Positions 1 through 11,700 of a stretch of DNA of 64,000 nucleotides are shown one piece after another. Under the pieces are notes generated by a model. It was not told the DNA's origin. It worked only from the letters and a program-made list of their open reading frames with translations, and ran no database searches. The DNA lies in NCBI GenBank assembly GCA_037013685.1, contig CM072890.1:11981043-12045042 (forward strand), given 5' to 3'. The position numbers and the translations under genes were made by a program. This stretch comes from Acridotheres tristis (lineage: Eukaryota > Chordata > Aves > Passeriformes > Sturnidae). The first letter of the stretch is position 1. Each line of letters opens with the position of its first letter.

Positions 1-1743
1 GTGTAGTTAAACACTTTTTAAATGTGCTGCTTAATTTTTCCTTGCATTGTAATTCATTGTTGGCCTTTTCTGCAGTGAATTGTTGGGATTAACCAATAAA
101 TCAGCAGAAAAGACATGCCAATTTCCTCAACAGTTGACAAATTACAGTGTGGGTGAAGTACTGTATGTATTATTTCTTTATTTTTTAATTTATTTCATGA
201 GGAAGGCTAACATTCAGATGCCCCAAACCCATGCTGGTTTTGTTAATATTGCATTTAATTATGTTCCACTTTTATGTTCCACTTTTATTTTCATTATGTT
301 CCACTCAAATAGCCTTTTTTAAGGTATTGTAAGAGTCATTATCAATATTAAAGTAATATAAGTAAATTTGTGGATATTTACTTTTAAATAGTATTATTTG
401 GGAATAGAAGATTTGTAATTGCAAGGTTTTTCTTTTCCTTCTTCATTTTAATAGAAGACCTTTGAACTGGGTGTATTTTTTCAGAATATATAAGGCAAAA
501 TTTGGGGTTTGAATAATGTAGTCCTGAATTATTTAAATACTTGCATTCTAGTTTCCACAGATTCATTATTTCCTAGTGCTTTGGGATTTTGGCCCTGCAG
601 TCAAACTAGGCAGGGTGTCTGCTATGCACAAATCCTGTATCTGTATTTACAAATAGGTATTTAGCAGGCCATTTGTAAGTAGCACTTGATATGTGTGAGA
701 AATAGTGATAAATAATCATGCAAATTAGCCCCTTAATTGTGCATTACCTTGGATTTCTCCAGTCTTTGCTCTCATTGCCTGCAGAGGTTAAGACTATAAA
801 TACAATCCCATTGCTCCTCAGGATTGTGGGCTGTTTCGTCTTTATCATAACAAACCTTTTGTTTAAGACAAGCTTTTGTTAAGTGCTCAGAAAGTGTGAG
901 TGCAGAGAAAATGTCCCTGACCTTGGCCATGTACTACAGCTCCTGGAATTGTATTAGCTTTTATACTGCATGATGTATGAGCAGCCTTCTGAGGAGTCTG
1001 GAGTACGATGCTGAAAAATAACCATTTGTGCGCCCCATTCAATGTTCGAGCTCAGACACATCAAAAACGTGGCGGTACAAAAAGTATTGCAACATCTGGG
1101 GACTTGTCACAGCTCCAAAGCTGCGGCTCTACCTGGGGCAGGAAGTTCGTGCACAGCACCTGCCTTGAAGGTGCCGTGGAGATTCTCCTTCCCTAAGCAA
1201 TGCCCGCAGTGGGGAGGGGGCTGCTGTGAGCTGAGGTGTGCCAGGTCTGTAGAAATGAGGCACAGCGGGGAAAATGCCCCAGAGGCACAGTTCTGATCCC
1301 AGCTGCTCCTCGGGCACGGCTGCAGCTGCCCCCTGGCTGGGCACATTTCTGAGTGTGGCAATCAGCTCCTGTCACAGGAAGGGACAGATGTGGCAGGCCA
1401 GGGCTGCTGCAGTGACTCCGAGCCAAGTGCCAGCAGTGACTCGCCCGTGCCCGAGCAGGATCAGCCCCTCAAATGGCGTTTGGGCCGTGTGATGGCTGGC
1501 AGGGAGCCTGGCACAGAGGGACGAGGAAGAACACGGCTGCATCTTCCTCCCTGCTGCTGTGCATAGTGAGGTTGGACTCTGCCCCGTCTCTGTTTTACGG
1601 TCAGGAGATCCTTTTGCCAGTGTTGGGGACACAGCAACTTTCTGAAGCTCTGTGGAAATGGAGGGAGCTCACCTTTTCCAGGGCCAGGGTGCTGGTCCCA
1701 GCCTGCCATCAAGGCAGCCCCACGTCCTCGTCACTCCTTGCTG
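1..1743. other. Gene-poor flank; GC-richer block at 1030-1740
   Basis: AT-rich unique sequence to about 1.03 kb, then a GC-richer block reaching the LTR. Overlapping short frames on both strands are chance frames. I see no gene, RNA or named repeat. Confidence 0.5.
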
Positions 1744-1749
1744 GCTTAG

Positions 1750-2135
1750 TGTGGACACACACATTTAGGGAGCTGGGGAATTCCAGCTTGGAAATTCTTT
1801 CCAGGCCTGGATTTCTCCTGACTCTCAGCTCCATTCCCAGGCTGCCAAGCTGACTGCAGCTTCAGTTAGGGAGGAGTCTCCCAGGGTGACAACACGGTGA
1901 CAAACAGAGTGGAATTCATCACCAACATTAACCCCTGGTGTCTTTGCCGTGGGACACATCCTGAGGTGCTGTCCCAAGGATGTTTTTCCCAATTGTCCAA
2001 TGAGCTCCTGTCCTGTCCTGGCTGCACTAACACACTTTAAATCCGGGCTGTCTGTACAATAAATTGGCCTTTTTTCCCCAAAGAGCTCCGTGGGTGTTGC
2101 TGTCCTTTCTCTCTCTCTGCAGCGCAGTAACCACA
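1750..2135 (+). mobile_element. Solo LTR of an avian class II (ERVK-like) endogenous retrovirus, copy A
   Basis: The element starts TGTGGACAC and ends AACCACA, the usual TG...CA form. It is flanked by a perfect 6-bp target-site duplication GCTTAG (1744-1749 and 2136-2141), the length typical of class II elements. Inside, in the + orientation, are a CCAAT box at 1997-2001, a TATA-like TTTAAA at 2036-2041 and a polyadenylation signal AATAAA at 2058-2063. No gag, pol or env sequence adjoins it, so it is a solo LTR left by recombination. By hand alignment it differs from the copy at 27539-27924 at about 8 of 386 positions. The long frame on its minus strand is a chance frame. Confidence 0.85.
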
Positions 2136-2491
2136 GCTTAGCATACCTGGAGAGGTGCTTTGGGAACACTGTGCCTCTTCTGGATGTCTTTTGTTAAAAA
2201 TTATTAGAACTTCAAGTCTGATTTCAGTCAAAAATAGTGTAATTTCTCTGTGGTGGTGTGTTAAAGTCTTAACCTCCTTCTGGACAGGGAATGTTCTGGT
2301 AAGGGCAAAGTCCCTGTTGGAGCCAAAATGGAGATGGAGCCATGGGGAAGTACTTACAGCAGCCTTTTACATGCTAAAACCTAATTTCTGTTTACTCATT
2401 TAAAACTCTTTAGAGAATATAGCTAGATAGATATTATTTTGAAACTATATGTTTATTTATCTGTGACAAAGATTCTCTGGATTTAAAGCCA

Positions 2492-2590
2492 AACTGCACT
2501 TCCTCCTACATAGAGGGGTATTTTTACTCGGTGCCTAAAAAAGCTGGCTCCAAGTAAAAATACCCCCCCTATGTAGGAGGAAGTGTAGCT
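2492..2590. repeat. Long inverted repeat (about 40-bp arms, 18-base loop)
   Basis: The left arm (2492-2531), centred on CACTTCCTCCTACATAGA and GGGGTATTTTTACT, is mirrored by the right arm (2550-2590) as its reverse complement, with four mismatched positions and a one-base bulge in the C/G run. The loop is TGCCTAAAAAAGCTGGCT. It could be a miniature inverted-repeat element or a precursor hairpin. No flanking duplication is obvious. Confidence 0.9.
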
Positions 2591-5274
2591 AATGAAAGCT
2601 TTGTTGGTGTTAGAGTGTGTTTGTGGGAAGGTGGCTGGTTTGCTTCTGAAGCTACAAGAATTGGCAGCAAGATGTTTGTGGACATGCTCATGTGGATGCT
2701 AAACAAATTCTTGGGGAATGAAAATATCTGCCATACTGGCATTAATTACAGCTATGGGTAGGATAGTGTGAATTAACAGCATTTTGGTTTTACATCCAAA
2801 CTGCAAATGATCAGCTAAATTCTGTTGTAAGGAGCTCGAGCTGTATTCCTGTATTAACATCAAGGTGTTTGAAACTTGTCTGGATATGTCTGTGACAACT
2901 TCTAAAAGTTGGCTTGCATACCTAGTCTGAGAAGCAGGATAGCACCAGTCAAACTGAATATTACAACCTCTGCAACCAAGCCTGTAAGGCTCAGGGATGG
3001 AGTTTTACATTTCATTGCTGTTGGAAGTTGGGCTGGCTCGAGTGGCTGCCAGGCTGAGCATCCCCGTGTGCTCACACAGATTTTGGTGGTGCTGCTCTCC
3101 CACTGAGCATGGCCCTGGTCACCCTCTGCCTCCAGGAAGCAGAGGAGACAAAGACCCTGCTCTTTGGGGTGGAGAGAGGGGAGACTGCTCTGCCAGCCCT
3201 GCCAGCGCAGCCCAGGCTTGGGAACCTTCCTCTGCCTCTCTGCCCTGGCTTGCGTGTTTGCCATTGCATTCAAGGCTTATAAAAGCCTTTCATTTGTTGT
3301 AATATGACATTTTTTTCAGCTAACAGTTTCTTTTTGGTTTTTTCCAGTGTTTCAAAATCAAGCTTCAGAAAACTGTTAGAGAGGGAAAGGAAGGTTTCTG
3401 TAGGCATTTTACATCCTTCATAACAGAAATATTATTTACCTGTCTTAAGGAGATTTTAAGAGAGAGCCTGAAAAATTAGTATTTAAATATATATTGCAGA
3501 AAATGCTTTTTTCCTTTAGTTTTGGTGGCAATTTACAGCTATTTCTGAAATCACTATTTTGCCAACACTTCTTTTTTCTGTAAACACCAAAAAAAAAAGC
3601 ATCACTCCAAGAAAATACAGGAATATGCAATAGACGTCTTTCTCTTTTGCACCACTAGAAATACATGATGAGGAATGCAGTTTGTATAAACAGTCACAGA
3701 TGGAGCTTCAGTTTTACTATTAGGATCTCTCATAAAGCACTAATTACTTGGCTTAAAGGAAAGCACTAGGGAAAAAAATGGGCTTTGTGGATCAGAAAGA
3801 TGGAATCTGATTTGAAGTTTCTGTTTCATAATTACCTACACCTTTATTTTGGTTTAGGTCATGCCATGACCCAAAAGCCTCTGAAAATAAAGGGTTCAAT
3901 TTACAGACTTCAAAAGCTGTATCTGACTTTATCTAAACTTACAGGAGCAATAATTTAAATAACCTGCCAATTTTAAGGCAGCCTTTGAATGTTTTTCTTA
4001 CTGTGAATATTACTGTCAGAAAATATATTATTTTCTTGCCCCTTCTTTCCCAACAAGCACATGTCAGAAATGAGTTCCTGAGCAAAATAAAAGAGAGGAC
4101 TGTCTCTCCAGAAGTGTGCATGTTGGGACAGGACCCACATGTGTGGTCATGATGGGTGAACTCAAAGATTCAGCTGCATTTACTGGGCTTTTTGAAGTCA
4201 ATAGCCTTTATAAATGTGGGTAAGTTAGAACTAAGGCGATAAAACTTCAGTCTCCAATTGTGGAAGTTTTTTCTCTAATAAATTTGTCCACTAATGGTTC
4301 CAGAAGTCTTTTCAGTGTCTGAAAAATGACACAAAAATCCTGCAAGTCATTGGTGTGATTAAACCTTCTTGCTGAGTGGGCCACCCTAAAACACCTCATA
4401 CATTTTGCATTTCAGTGGTACAGTTAGGCATCCGTACTTGCAGGTGGCAGAAGCAAGTTTCATATGTATTTCAAGGCTTAGTTGGGTTTTCTCTGCCTCA
4501 TGAAGTTTGGATACAAAGCCTTAGAGTTCCAAAAATTCAACCTGCTTCTGGTATTTGTCCTTTTGTGCTTTCAATTCTCAATTGTGTGATTCTCTCGATT
4601 AGAATGAATACATATGTGTGTGTGCTAATAATTTATCTAGGGATTAATAACTGCTGTGGAGATTCATCTAGAAATAATGGTGATTGGAAAAACATTAATT
4701 AAACAGTCAGGTTGATAGCACTGGCTAGCAGCATTAAATTTCCAGGCCTTTGATTTCATGTACTTTAGTTCTATGAGTCTACGTTTTTCTGCATCTGTCT
4801 CTAATCAGATTTTCTCTAATTTCTAACCCTTTGGTTTTTAGAATTCCGTGGTCTTGTTCAGTGTATTAAATAAAGGTTACTTTCCACATACAAATATGTA
4901 CTGAAGAAAATTTAAGATAGTGCTTAGAATTAAGTGACTGTTGCAATTTTAGAGTATTAAATGAATACTAGAACACTTGAAACAATATTTTGAATTGAAT
5001 GGGGTTTGCTGATGAGTTAGTTTATATTTTTTTATTATATCCTTCTTCTCCTAAGGGGAAAAGGGCTTTTTTTTTTAGACCAACATTTGTCTGAAGAATA
5101 AGAGTAATGAGCATCTGAGAGTTGAATGTGGGTGAAATAATGTGACATATCAATGACATTTTCATTTAAAATATTTTAATGAGAACAGGAAACAAAAGAG
5201 GGAGAAAAAACCTGTAGGCTCTGATGAACTGTTCGTTACCAGAAAGTACAAATATTTACTTTGGATTGTGGCAG

Positions 5275-5335
<61 letters not shown>
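5275..5335 (+). repeat. (TATC)n microsatellite, about 15 units
   Basis: An uninterrupted TATC/CTAT tract of about 61 bp. A pure tetranucleotide repeat of this length is likely polymorphic. The Tyr-Leu-Ser-Ile repeat in the open frame across it is a translation artefact. Confidence 0.97.
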
Positions 5336-5711
5336 GTTTTCCCAAAACAATCTTTAAAGTGGTGCATAATTCTTTTGTAATGGGCTATAACCAGCACAGA
5401 ACATAAAGGTAAGGTAAGCCTTTGATTTAAGTGAGATGAGCTGCTCCTATTCTTTGTTCTGCTGGAAGCAGGAGACTCAATAGTAGCAGTTTTTAGCTAT
5501 TTTGACAATTTGTTGAAATACTGTCCCATTGAAAGGCGCCGGGAAATGTAATATGCTGTATTTCAATATGCATTTGTATCCCCTTTTTGTTGATAGCAGC
5601 AAAAGCTATGTCATTAGAATGAAAGTAAAAAGACAAAAATCAGGAAAGGAACAAGTATCAGTTGATCTCTACTGGGGGAGACTGTTGGCTGGAATGTATG
5701 CACCCTACATT

Positions 5712-5744
5712 TTTTGACTGATTTTTGTTTGAAATCAGTCAAAA
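5712..5744. repeat. Perfect 13-bp inverted repeat
   Basis: TTTTGACTGATTT (5712-5724) and AAATCAGTCAAAA (5732-5744) surround a 7-base loop. No terminator-type function is expected in this eukaryotic context; its role is unknown. Confidence 0.85.
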
Positions 5745-8700
5745 TGTTCCATAAGCTTTTGCAAAGTCATCTTAGCTAACAAGAGCCCGAGAGGGTCATT
5801 CAAATCAGTGAATATTTGTTGTCCATCTCAGAACACTTACACAATTAATCATTCCCTGAAAAAATGTTTTGAATTTTTGCCAGTGCTTATATTGGTACAG
5901 AGCCAGTATGGAAATAATCTAAGGGTCCTAATGTGTAAAAACTGTAGTATGTAATAGAATTTTGGAATCAGGGAAAGGTCTGGGTTTACACTCAAGTGAT
6001 ACCATCCCAGAGCCAGATATCATATAAGAGGGGGGCTGCAGGCTGGAACAACACTGGGAAAAAACTCTCCTCCCTCTTTATCTTTTCAGCTATCACCATG
6101 ATGGCCCAAACCCTTCTCTTCCTCCACACTGTAACTGAAATCTGAAGCCATTCATGTTCCAGTCTGTAAATGCAATAAAGAATGAGATGTGGAAGTGTCT
6201 TGTGTGGGGGTGTGATTAAACCAAAATAATACTTGATCTTTGGCTTGCATTCTAATAATCTAGATGGGTAAGGACATTTTCCATCAGTAACATCCTTTCC
6301 ATTCTCAGAGGGCAGGGATCCTGAGGTACTAGCAAATATCAAAAAACCCACTGGAATCTGTCCCTGACAGTAACAAACAATTCAAAATAATCAAGACCTT
6401 CATATCTCACTTGAAGCACTCACAAAGGCAAGTTTCAGACACTTCTCTGTGTGCTGCCTCAGCTTCATTTGCCAACTCAGTGTCTTGGTTGTCCTTCTGA
6501 CATCTCTCAGATTTTGCTGTAAAGTTCCCTAAAACGGAGCCCAACAGCATCATGCCAAACTATATTGGGCAAAAAAATAGAACATGAATAATTTCAGCCC
6601 AGAGTATTTTTTATTTCTGGCTTTGGGTGACTATATAATAATAGAATTATTATCACAGAAGAATAACCTCATAAAATCCTGACTGAGCAATATATTGGTT
6701 GCTTATTTTGAAAGAAAGTCCAAATTACATTTTATCTACAGAGAGATACAGAAGGGAATAGAAAGATGTGGCTGGGTTTTAATGTCCTTAGTCCAGAGTT
6801 TAGAGTTCTGTTGGTTTTAATATTTTTTTAACTCAGAAGTATATTTAAATTAAAATCCATTAGCTAGACCAATTTTCCTAACAGAAATAATGACATGTTT
6901 ACTTCTGTGTCTGACCATACAAGTTGTGCCACAGGGAGAATTTACTTTTTTAAATTAACCAAGTATTTCTGTGCAGTGAACTAGGGCAGAAATTCATAAA
7001 ACATGATTGTAGTGGAAGAGTTAAAGGCAACTTATTTTTGTATCTTCTTGGCAAGTAAATACCAGACTTTATTAAACATACGTGGTGCAGGGACAATGCT
7101 TCACATATGGAGGAAATGACATTTATCCTGCAGATGCTGAAGATGCATCCTGCACCTTCCTCAAGCACTGAAGTTTGCTGGTTAGCAATTAAAACTGTAA
7201 AATCAGAAACTGTAGGACAAGATCATGTGGCACTAATCAAAAATAGGGGGGAAAGACCAAAAAAAAAAAGTGTAAAAATAGATTTATTATCTGTGAGTAG
7301 AGGGGAAAAAACCCAACAAACCAAAAGCAAACCAAACCTAGTATATAGAGAGGTTTATATATTATGTGGTGTTAGGGAAAGGTTCACAGTACTAAAGAAT
7401 TGGAGTTTCTTGACCCTTAAGTCTTGGACATGTCAGGATAGTCTTGGCTTATGTCAGGATAATCCCTTTGTTCCCACTTTGACATTTAAGTTGGCTTAAA
7501 TCTTCAGTATCTAAAGGCTAAATTTCAGGCTTATTGATGTTCAAAGCATCTCTATTTGTGGTTGAGTTTGGGGTGATTTTCTGCTTTACTGTTGCTTTGT
7601 TTGTATGGAGTTGATATTTTCTCTAGAGATCATTCCAAAAAGTTCTTACAGTTGAGGGAGGAGGAGCTTTCTTTGTTACTTTGTATGGCTGATTAAATTA
7701 GGGTATTTTAGAATTAATGCTTCTAGAATCAGAATATTTTACTGATGACATTTCCTAGTTACACATACCAGTTGAGTTTTCATTTGCAGTATAGATTTAA
7801 TATTGCAGTATTGATAGTGCTGCAGTGATGATCTTCTAGCAGATGAGCAAATCACCCCAGTGGAAATCAAATAACCTTTGAGCTTACAGGCCTAGGCACC
7901 AAAAGTGTCACTGGGCTGTTCAGGCAGGAGACAAGACTGTACCTATGCCAGACCATTGATGCTTTCCAGCAGAAGGCTTTAATTGTTCTATCAAAAGCTT
8001 CAAACATGAAAGATGAAAAGAATGGAAAAAAAATTATTGGTGCTGCAATTTTGCTCTCGTGAGAACTGCAAAAGTGTGCTGATTCGGATTGAGATCAGAG
8101 TGATTGACTGGGAGACTGTCTGATTACAGCTTGGATGCCTATTTTTACTAAATTGGTCTAGAAACCAATTCAGATCTATAAACCACATCAGGCTAAATTG
8201 ATTTAAGTTTCTCTTAAACTGATTTAAGATAGACTGCACCAGGGACTTGCACAGATTTAACTAAATCTGTTTCTAAACCACTTGAGTTAACTCAGTGCTC
8301 AGGCTGATATAAATCAACCTTTGAATACAGAAGTAAAAAGGTCCATATGTTATAGTTGTTCACTTTGTTCATTTGACTCATCTAGATCTAGGTACAAATG
8401 TTCACTGTACACAACTATTTCATTAACAGTGAGCAGAATGGAACAGGAGACATAATTTTCTTTAAATTGAACTAATATTTGAAAAAGGAGATATTGGAGA
8501 TGCATATGACAGTGCTTTCTGCTGAAACCCTTAGCAGGCTGAAAAGACACTGGATGATAATGAAATTGTATTTGGAGCTTTTTTCCATAAAATGAAGTAG
8601 TCATTCTAGTGTGCGAAGTGCTATAATTATAAAGCAATTTGCCACCCTTAATGGGAGGACTTTTATTTCATAAAATATTAACAAAATATAATATCAGTGC

Positions 8701-11700
8701 AATAGGTTAGGAACAGTCTTATTTTCTCCATAAAAAGTCAATTTGTAACCACTGCAGACTGTCTTTCTCAAGATGACTGTATTAGGGTAACTGATCCTTT
8801 TATAGAAGTATTGAAGATAAGCATTAAAATAATCACAACAGATATCTCATTTACCTTTCTACTTAGTAATCAAATACTTTTCACTGTCTGCCTCTCTAAT
8901 TTAGAGGCTGCTGTTATCTCTGCAGACGATTGGCCAAGGGAAGTAACATTTAATCAGTGCCTAAAAAAGGTAAAAACATTTGAGAAAGGTTATCAGCTAG
9001 GCAACATGGACCCATTTCCCAGCTTGCTTAAAAAAGCATTTGTATTCAGCAATCAAGTAAGGAAAAATTAACCTTCTTTTTCTGCATTAAAGGAAGAGGA
9101 AAGAAAGTCAGGGAGCTTCTGTAATTACAGGATTTCAGCTCTGATCTAGGCAGCTGCAAAGCATATGTATCATGTGATGAAGAAAGGACTGGAAATGGCA
9201 GAATTAACCAAGCCTTGATGGATTCACTCTCATTTCCTTTCTTTGTTACTATTTTTAATTAACCAGAAGATTTTTTTCTTTCTTTTTCCTTTTTTATTTT
9301 TTCCTTTGCTGCTGTTATGTGCACTGTTCCAGTGTCTACTCAAGCAGGGCATGATCAACTCCTAGGGAAGTCATTAATTGTATTCATTTTGATGGTGCTT
9401 CATGAGCAGCTAAGAAATGGAACTCTAAATAGTTGAGACAAAACTCACTTGAGGAGGAAATTACTTGAGCTGAATGAGCAACAAAATTTTCTCCTAAAAT
9501 AAATTATAATAGCTCACTTTAATGTGTTTTAACGTGTTAGGTAGGGAAATGTCCCAGGAGGGACAGAACAGGTTGGCAAAGGAGAATCAGAAATTAAATG
9601 TGAACCACCTCTCCATTATTCTAGTCTGGAAACAATGACTATAAATTAGTTGTTCTCTGAAGTCAGTGATTATATATTAATAGTTTCCCTCTGTATTTAA
9701 CAACCAGCCAGACAAAGCCATAGGCAATCCATAGGCTATCATTGGCAGGTACTGTGGAGTTGTGTCCATGAGAGAACATTCACCAAACTCTTTAAAGTGC
9801 AGCCCCAAATCTGTTTGGCAAACTGTATTTGTAACTTTACTAAGTGGAGTACATCTGTGTTTTAATGATGATCGTTGTGTGTTTGCATTTTAAAAATAAA
9901 GTAGAAACAAAAAACGGAACAGCAGCGTCACAACAACCAGTTAAAATATTTTCTTTCTAACTGAATTTTGAGAGTTCATTTTTGGAATAGCACAAAAATA
10001 CCTTAAGGAAATTGCATTTTTCTGATTGGGGATACAATAAAGATCATTAGTATTTTAGTCATTCCAAGGCTGTGAGGTCCTGTTTTAGTGTCCTTTATGC
10101 AGCAAAGTTTCCCCTGATGTCACGTGGGCTCACCTGGGACATCAGCTGGTGCTCAAACTGAAGGATGGGATCCCAGCAGGGTAGTTAGCAAATGTGTTTG
10201 GTCCCAAAGAATTCAGTGTACAGCGTAAACTTGATTATTAGCTAACAAATCACTGTGAGCTGGATGTTCAGTCAGTCTGACAAAGCTGCTGCTTGGAAAA
10301 TCTGTATCCAGAGAAGTCATTCACACTGGAAACCCACCATGCATCTGTTATTAGCAGGGTGGAAGCAATCTTGCTGATGTCTCCGTGTATGTTCACAGCT
10401 GTCTGGCAGCTGGGGGTGGTGAAAACACGGACGAAGCATTGCCTAAACTAGTTGCTTGTAGGTTGCAAATGCAGGGTGTTGCTATTTATCCCTGTCAGCA
10501 GCAGGTCCTATTAACTATTTTTAATGAATCACCACTGCTTTTACTTTTGCCATCAGCCATGACCTTCACCATTTAGAAACACATGGTCTCTCATAAATGA
10601 TAGTCTGTGGCATATAAACTCGAGAAGGATTCCATCACGGCTCAAACTACAATATCTATCATTAAAACAAACTGCTCATTCCACTTGAAGAGACACTCAT
10701 ATATATCATGGAACCAGTGTTCCATATTTTGAAATTTACTGCCCTGCATTGGTGCTTCTTTCTCCTGACTTTTTTTTTTTTTTTTTAAAGGAGGCCATGC
10801 AACCTTGCTCACTTAATACTTTTGATAAACTTCTACTGACAAGGAACTTGATTAATGATGGTTAAAGGAATTGAATCAAGAGTAGGAAAGACAGGGCCAA
10901 AAAAGCAGACTGCTGGCCTGATGGAAACTAACGTCTCTACAGAAATATATGATGGACCCTCCTTTTTGCCATGCCAAGTAATTACTCGCACAGGCCTGTT
11001 GTAATAATTCCTATTACAGCCAAAACGGAAAAGTCAGTAACTCACAGCCCTGGGACAAGGTGAAGGCAAGGCCAGAGTAGTGTGGATCAATATTTCATTT
11101 ACTCACTTAGGTTAGCTTCTATCCCTGTATCAAATTCTTTTACAGAAAGCCATGAAAGAAATGAGGTTTGCTGAAAAACACCAATACGGGGCCCTCATTT
11201 CCTTGGGGGTGCTCAGAGAGTACAGGGAGCAACAAAAACCTCTCAGCAAAACAATATGCACTCAAGGTCACTCATTACTTGCTACTGTTGGAAAATAAAG
11301 TGCCATTAGCCTGATATGAGTAATGTACATCAATCAACTGCAGACCAGCAAAAGTATGTTTTCAACATGGTATTGCAGCTGAAAATGAATGAACCATGTT
11401 AACACTTTCCGAACACTTGACAACAGTGAAGAATTCTTCCTTTGGCATTATCATTTGTTTCAGAGCTTCACTGCAGCTCATTGTTGTGAAATCAAACCAG
11501 AGCATCTCAGTTATTTGCTGTATTTTACTATAATTGAATTAATTCTCACTAAGTAAATATCCCAGTTTTGAGGGGGACAGCTGGATGCTGTCCAAAAAGG
11601 TCCTGTCAGTGCCTCACAGGACCTTCAGCCTAAGGGTGGAAAAATAGATGTAATAAGAAATAATCTGTTGTGTTAGTAAAATGATTTAAAACAATACTTG

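Noticed and set aside
5224..5406. 60-codon frame with a Tyr-Leu-Ser-Ile repeat
   Set aside because: It is the translation of the TATC microsatellite.
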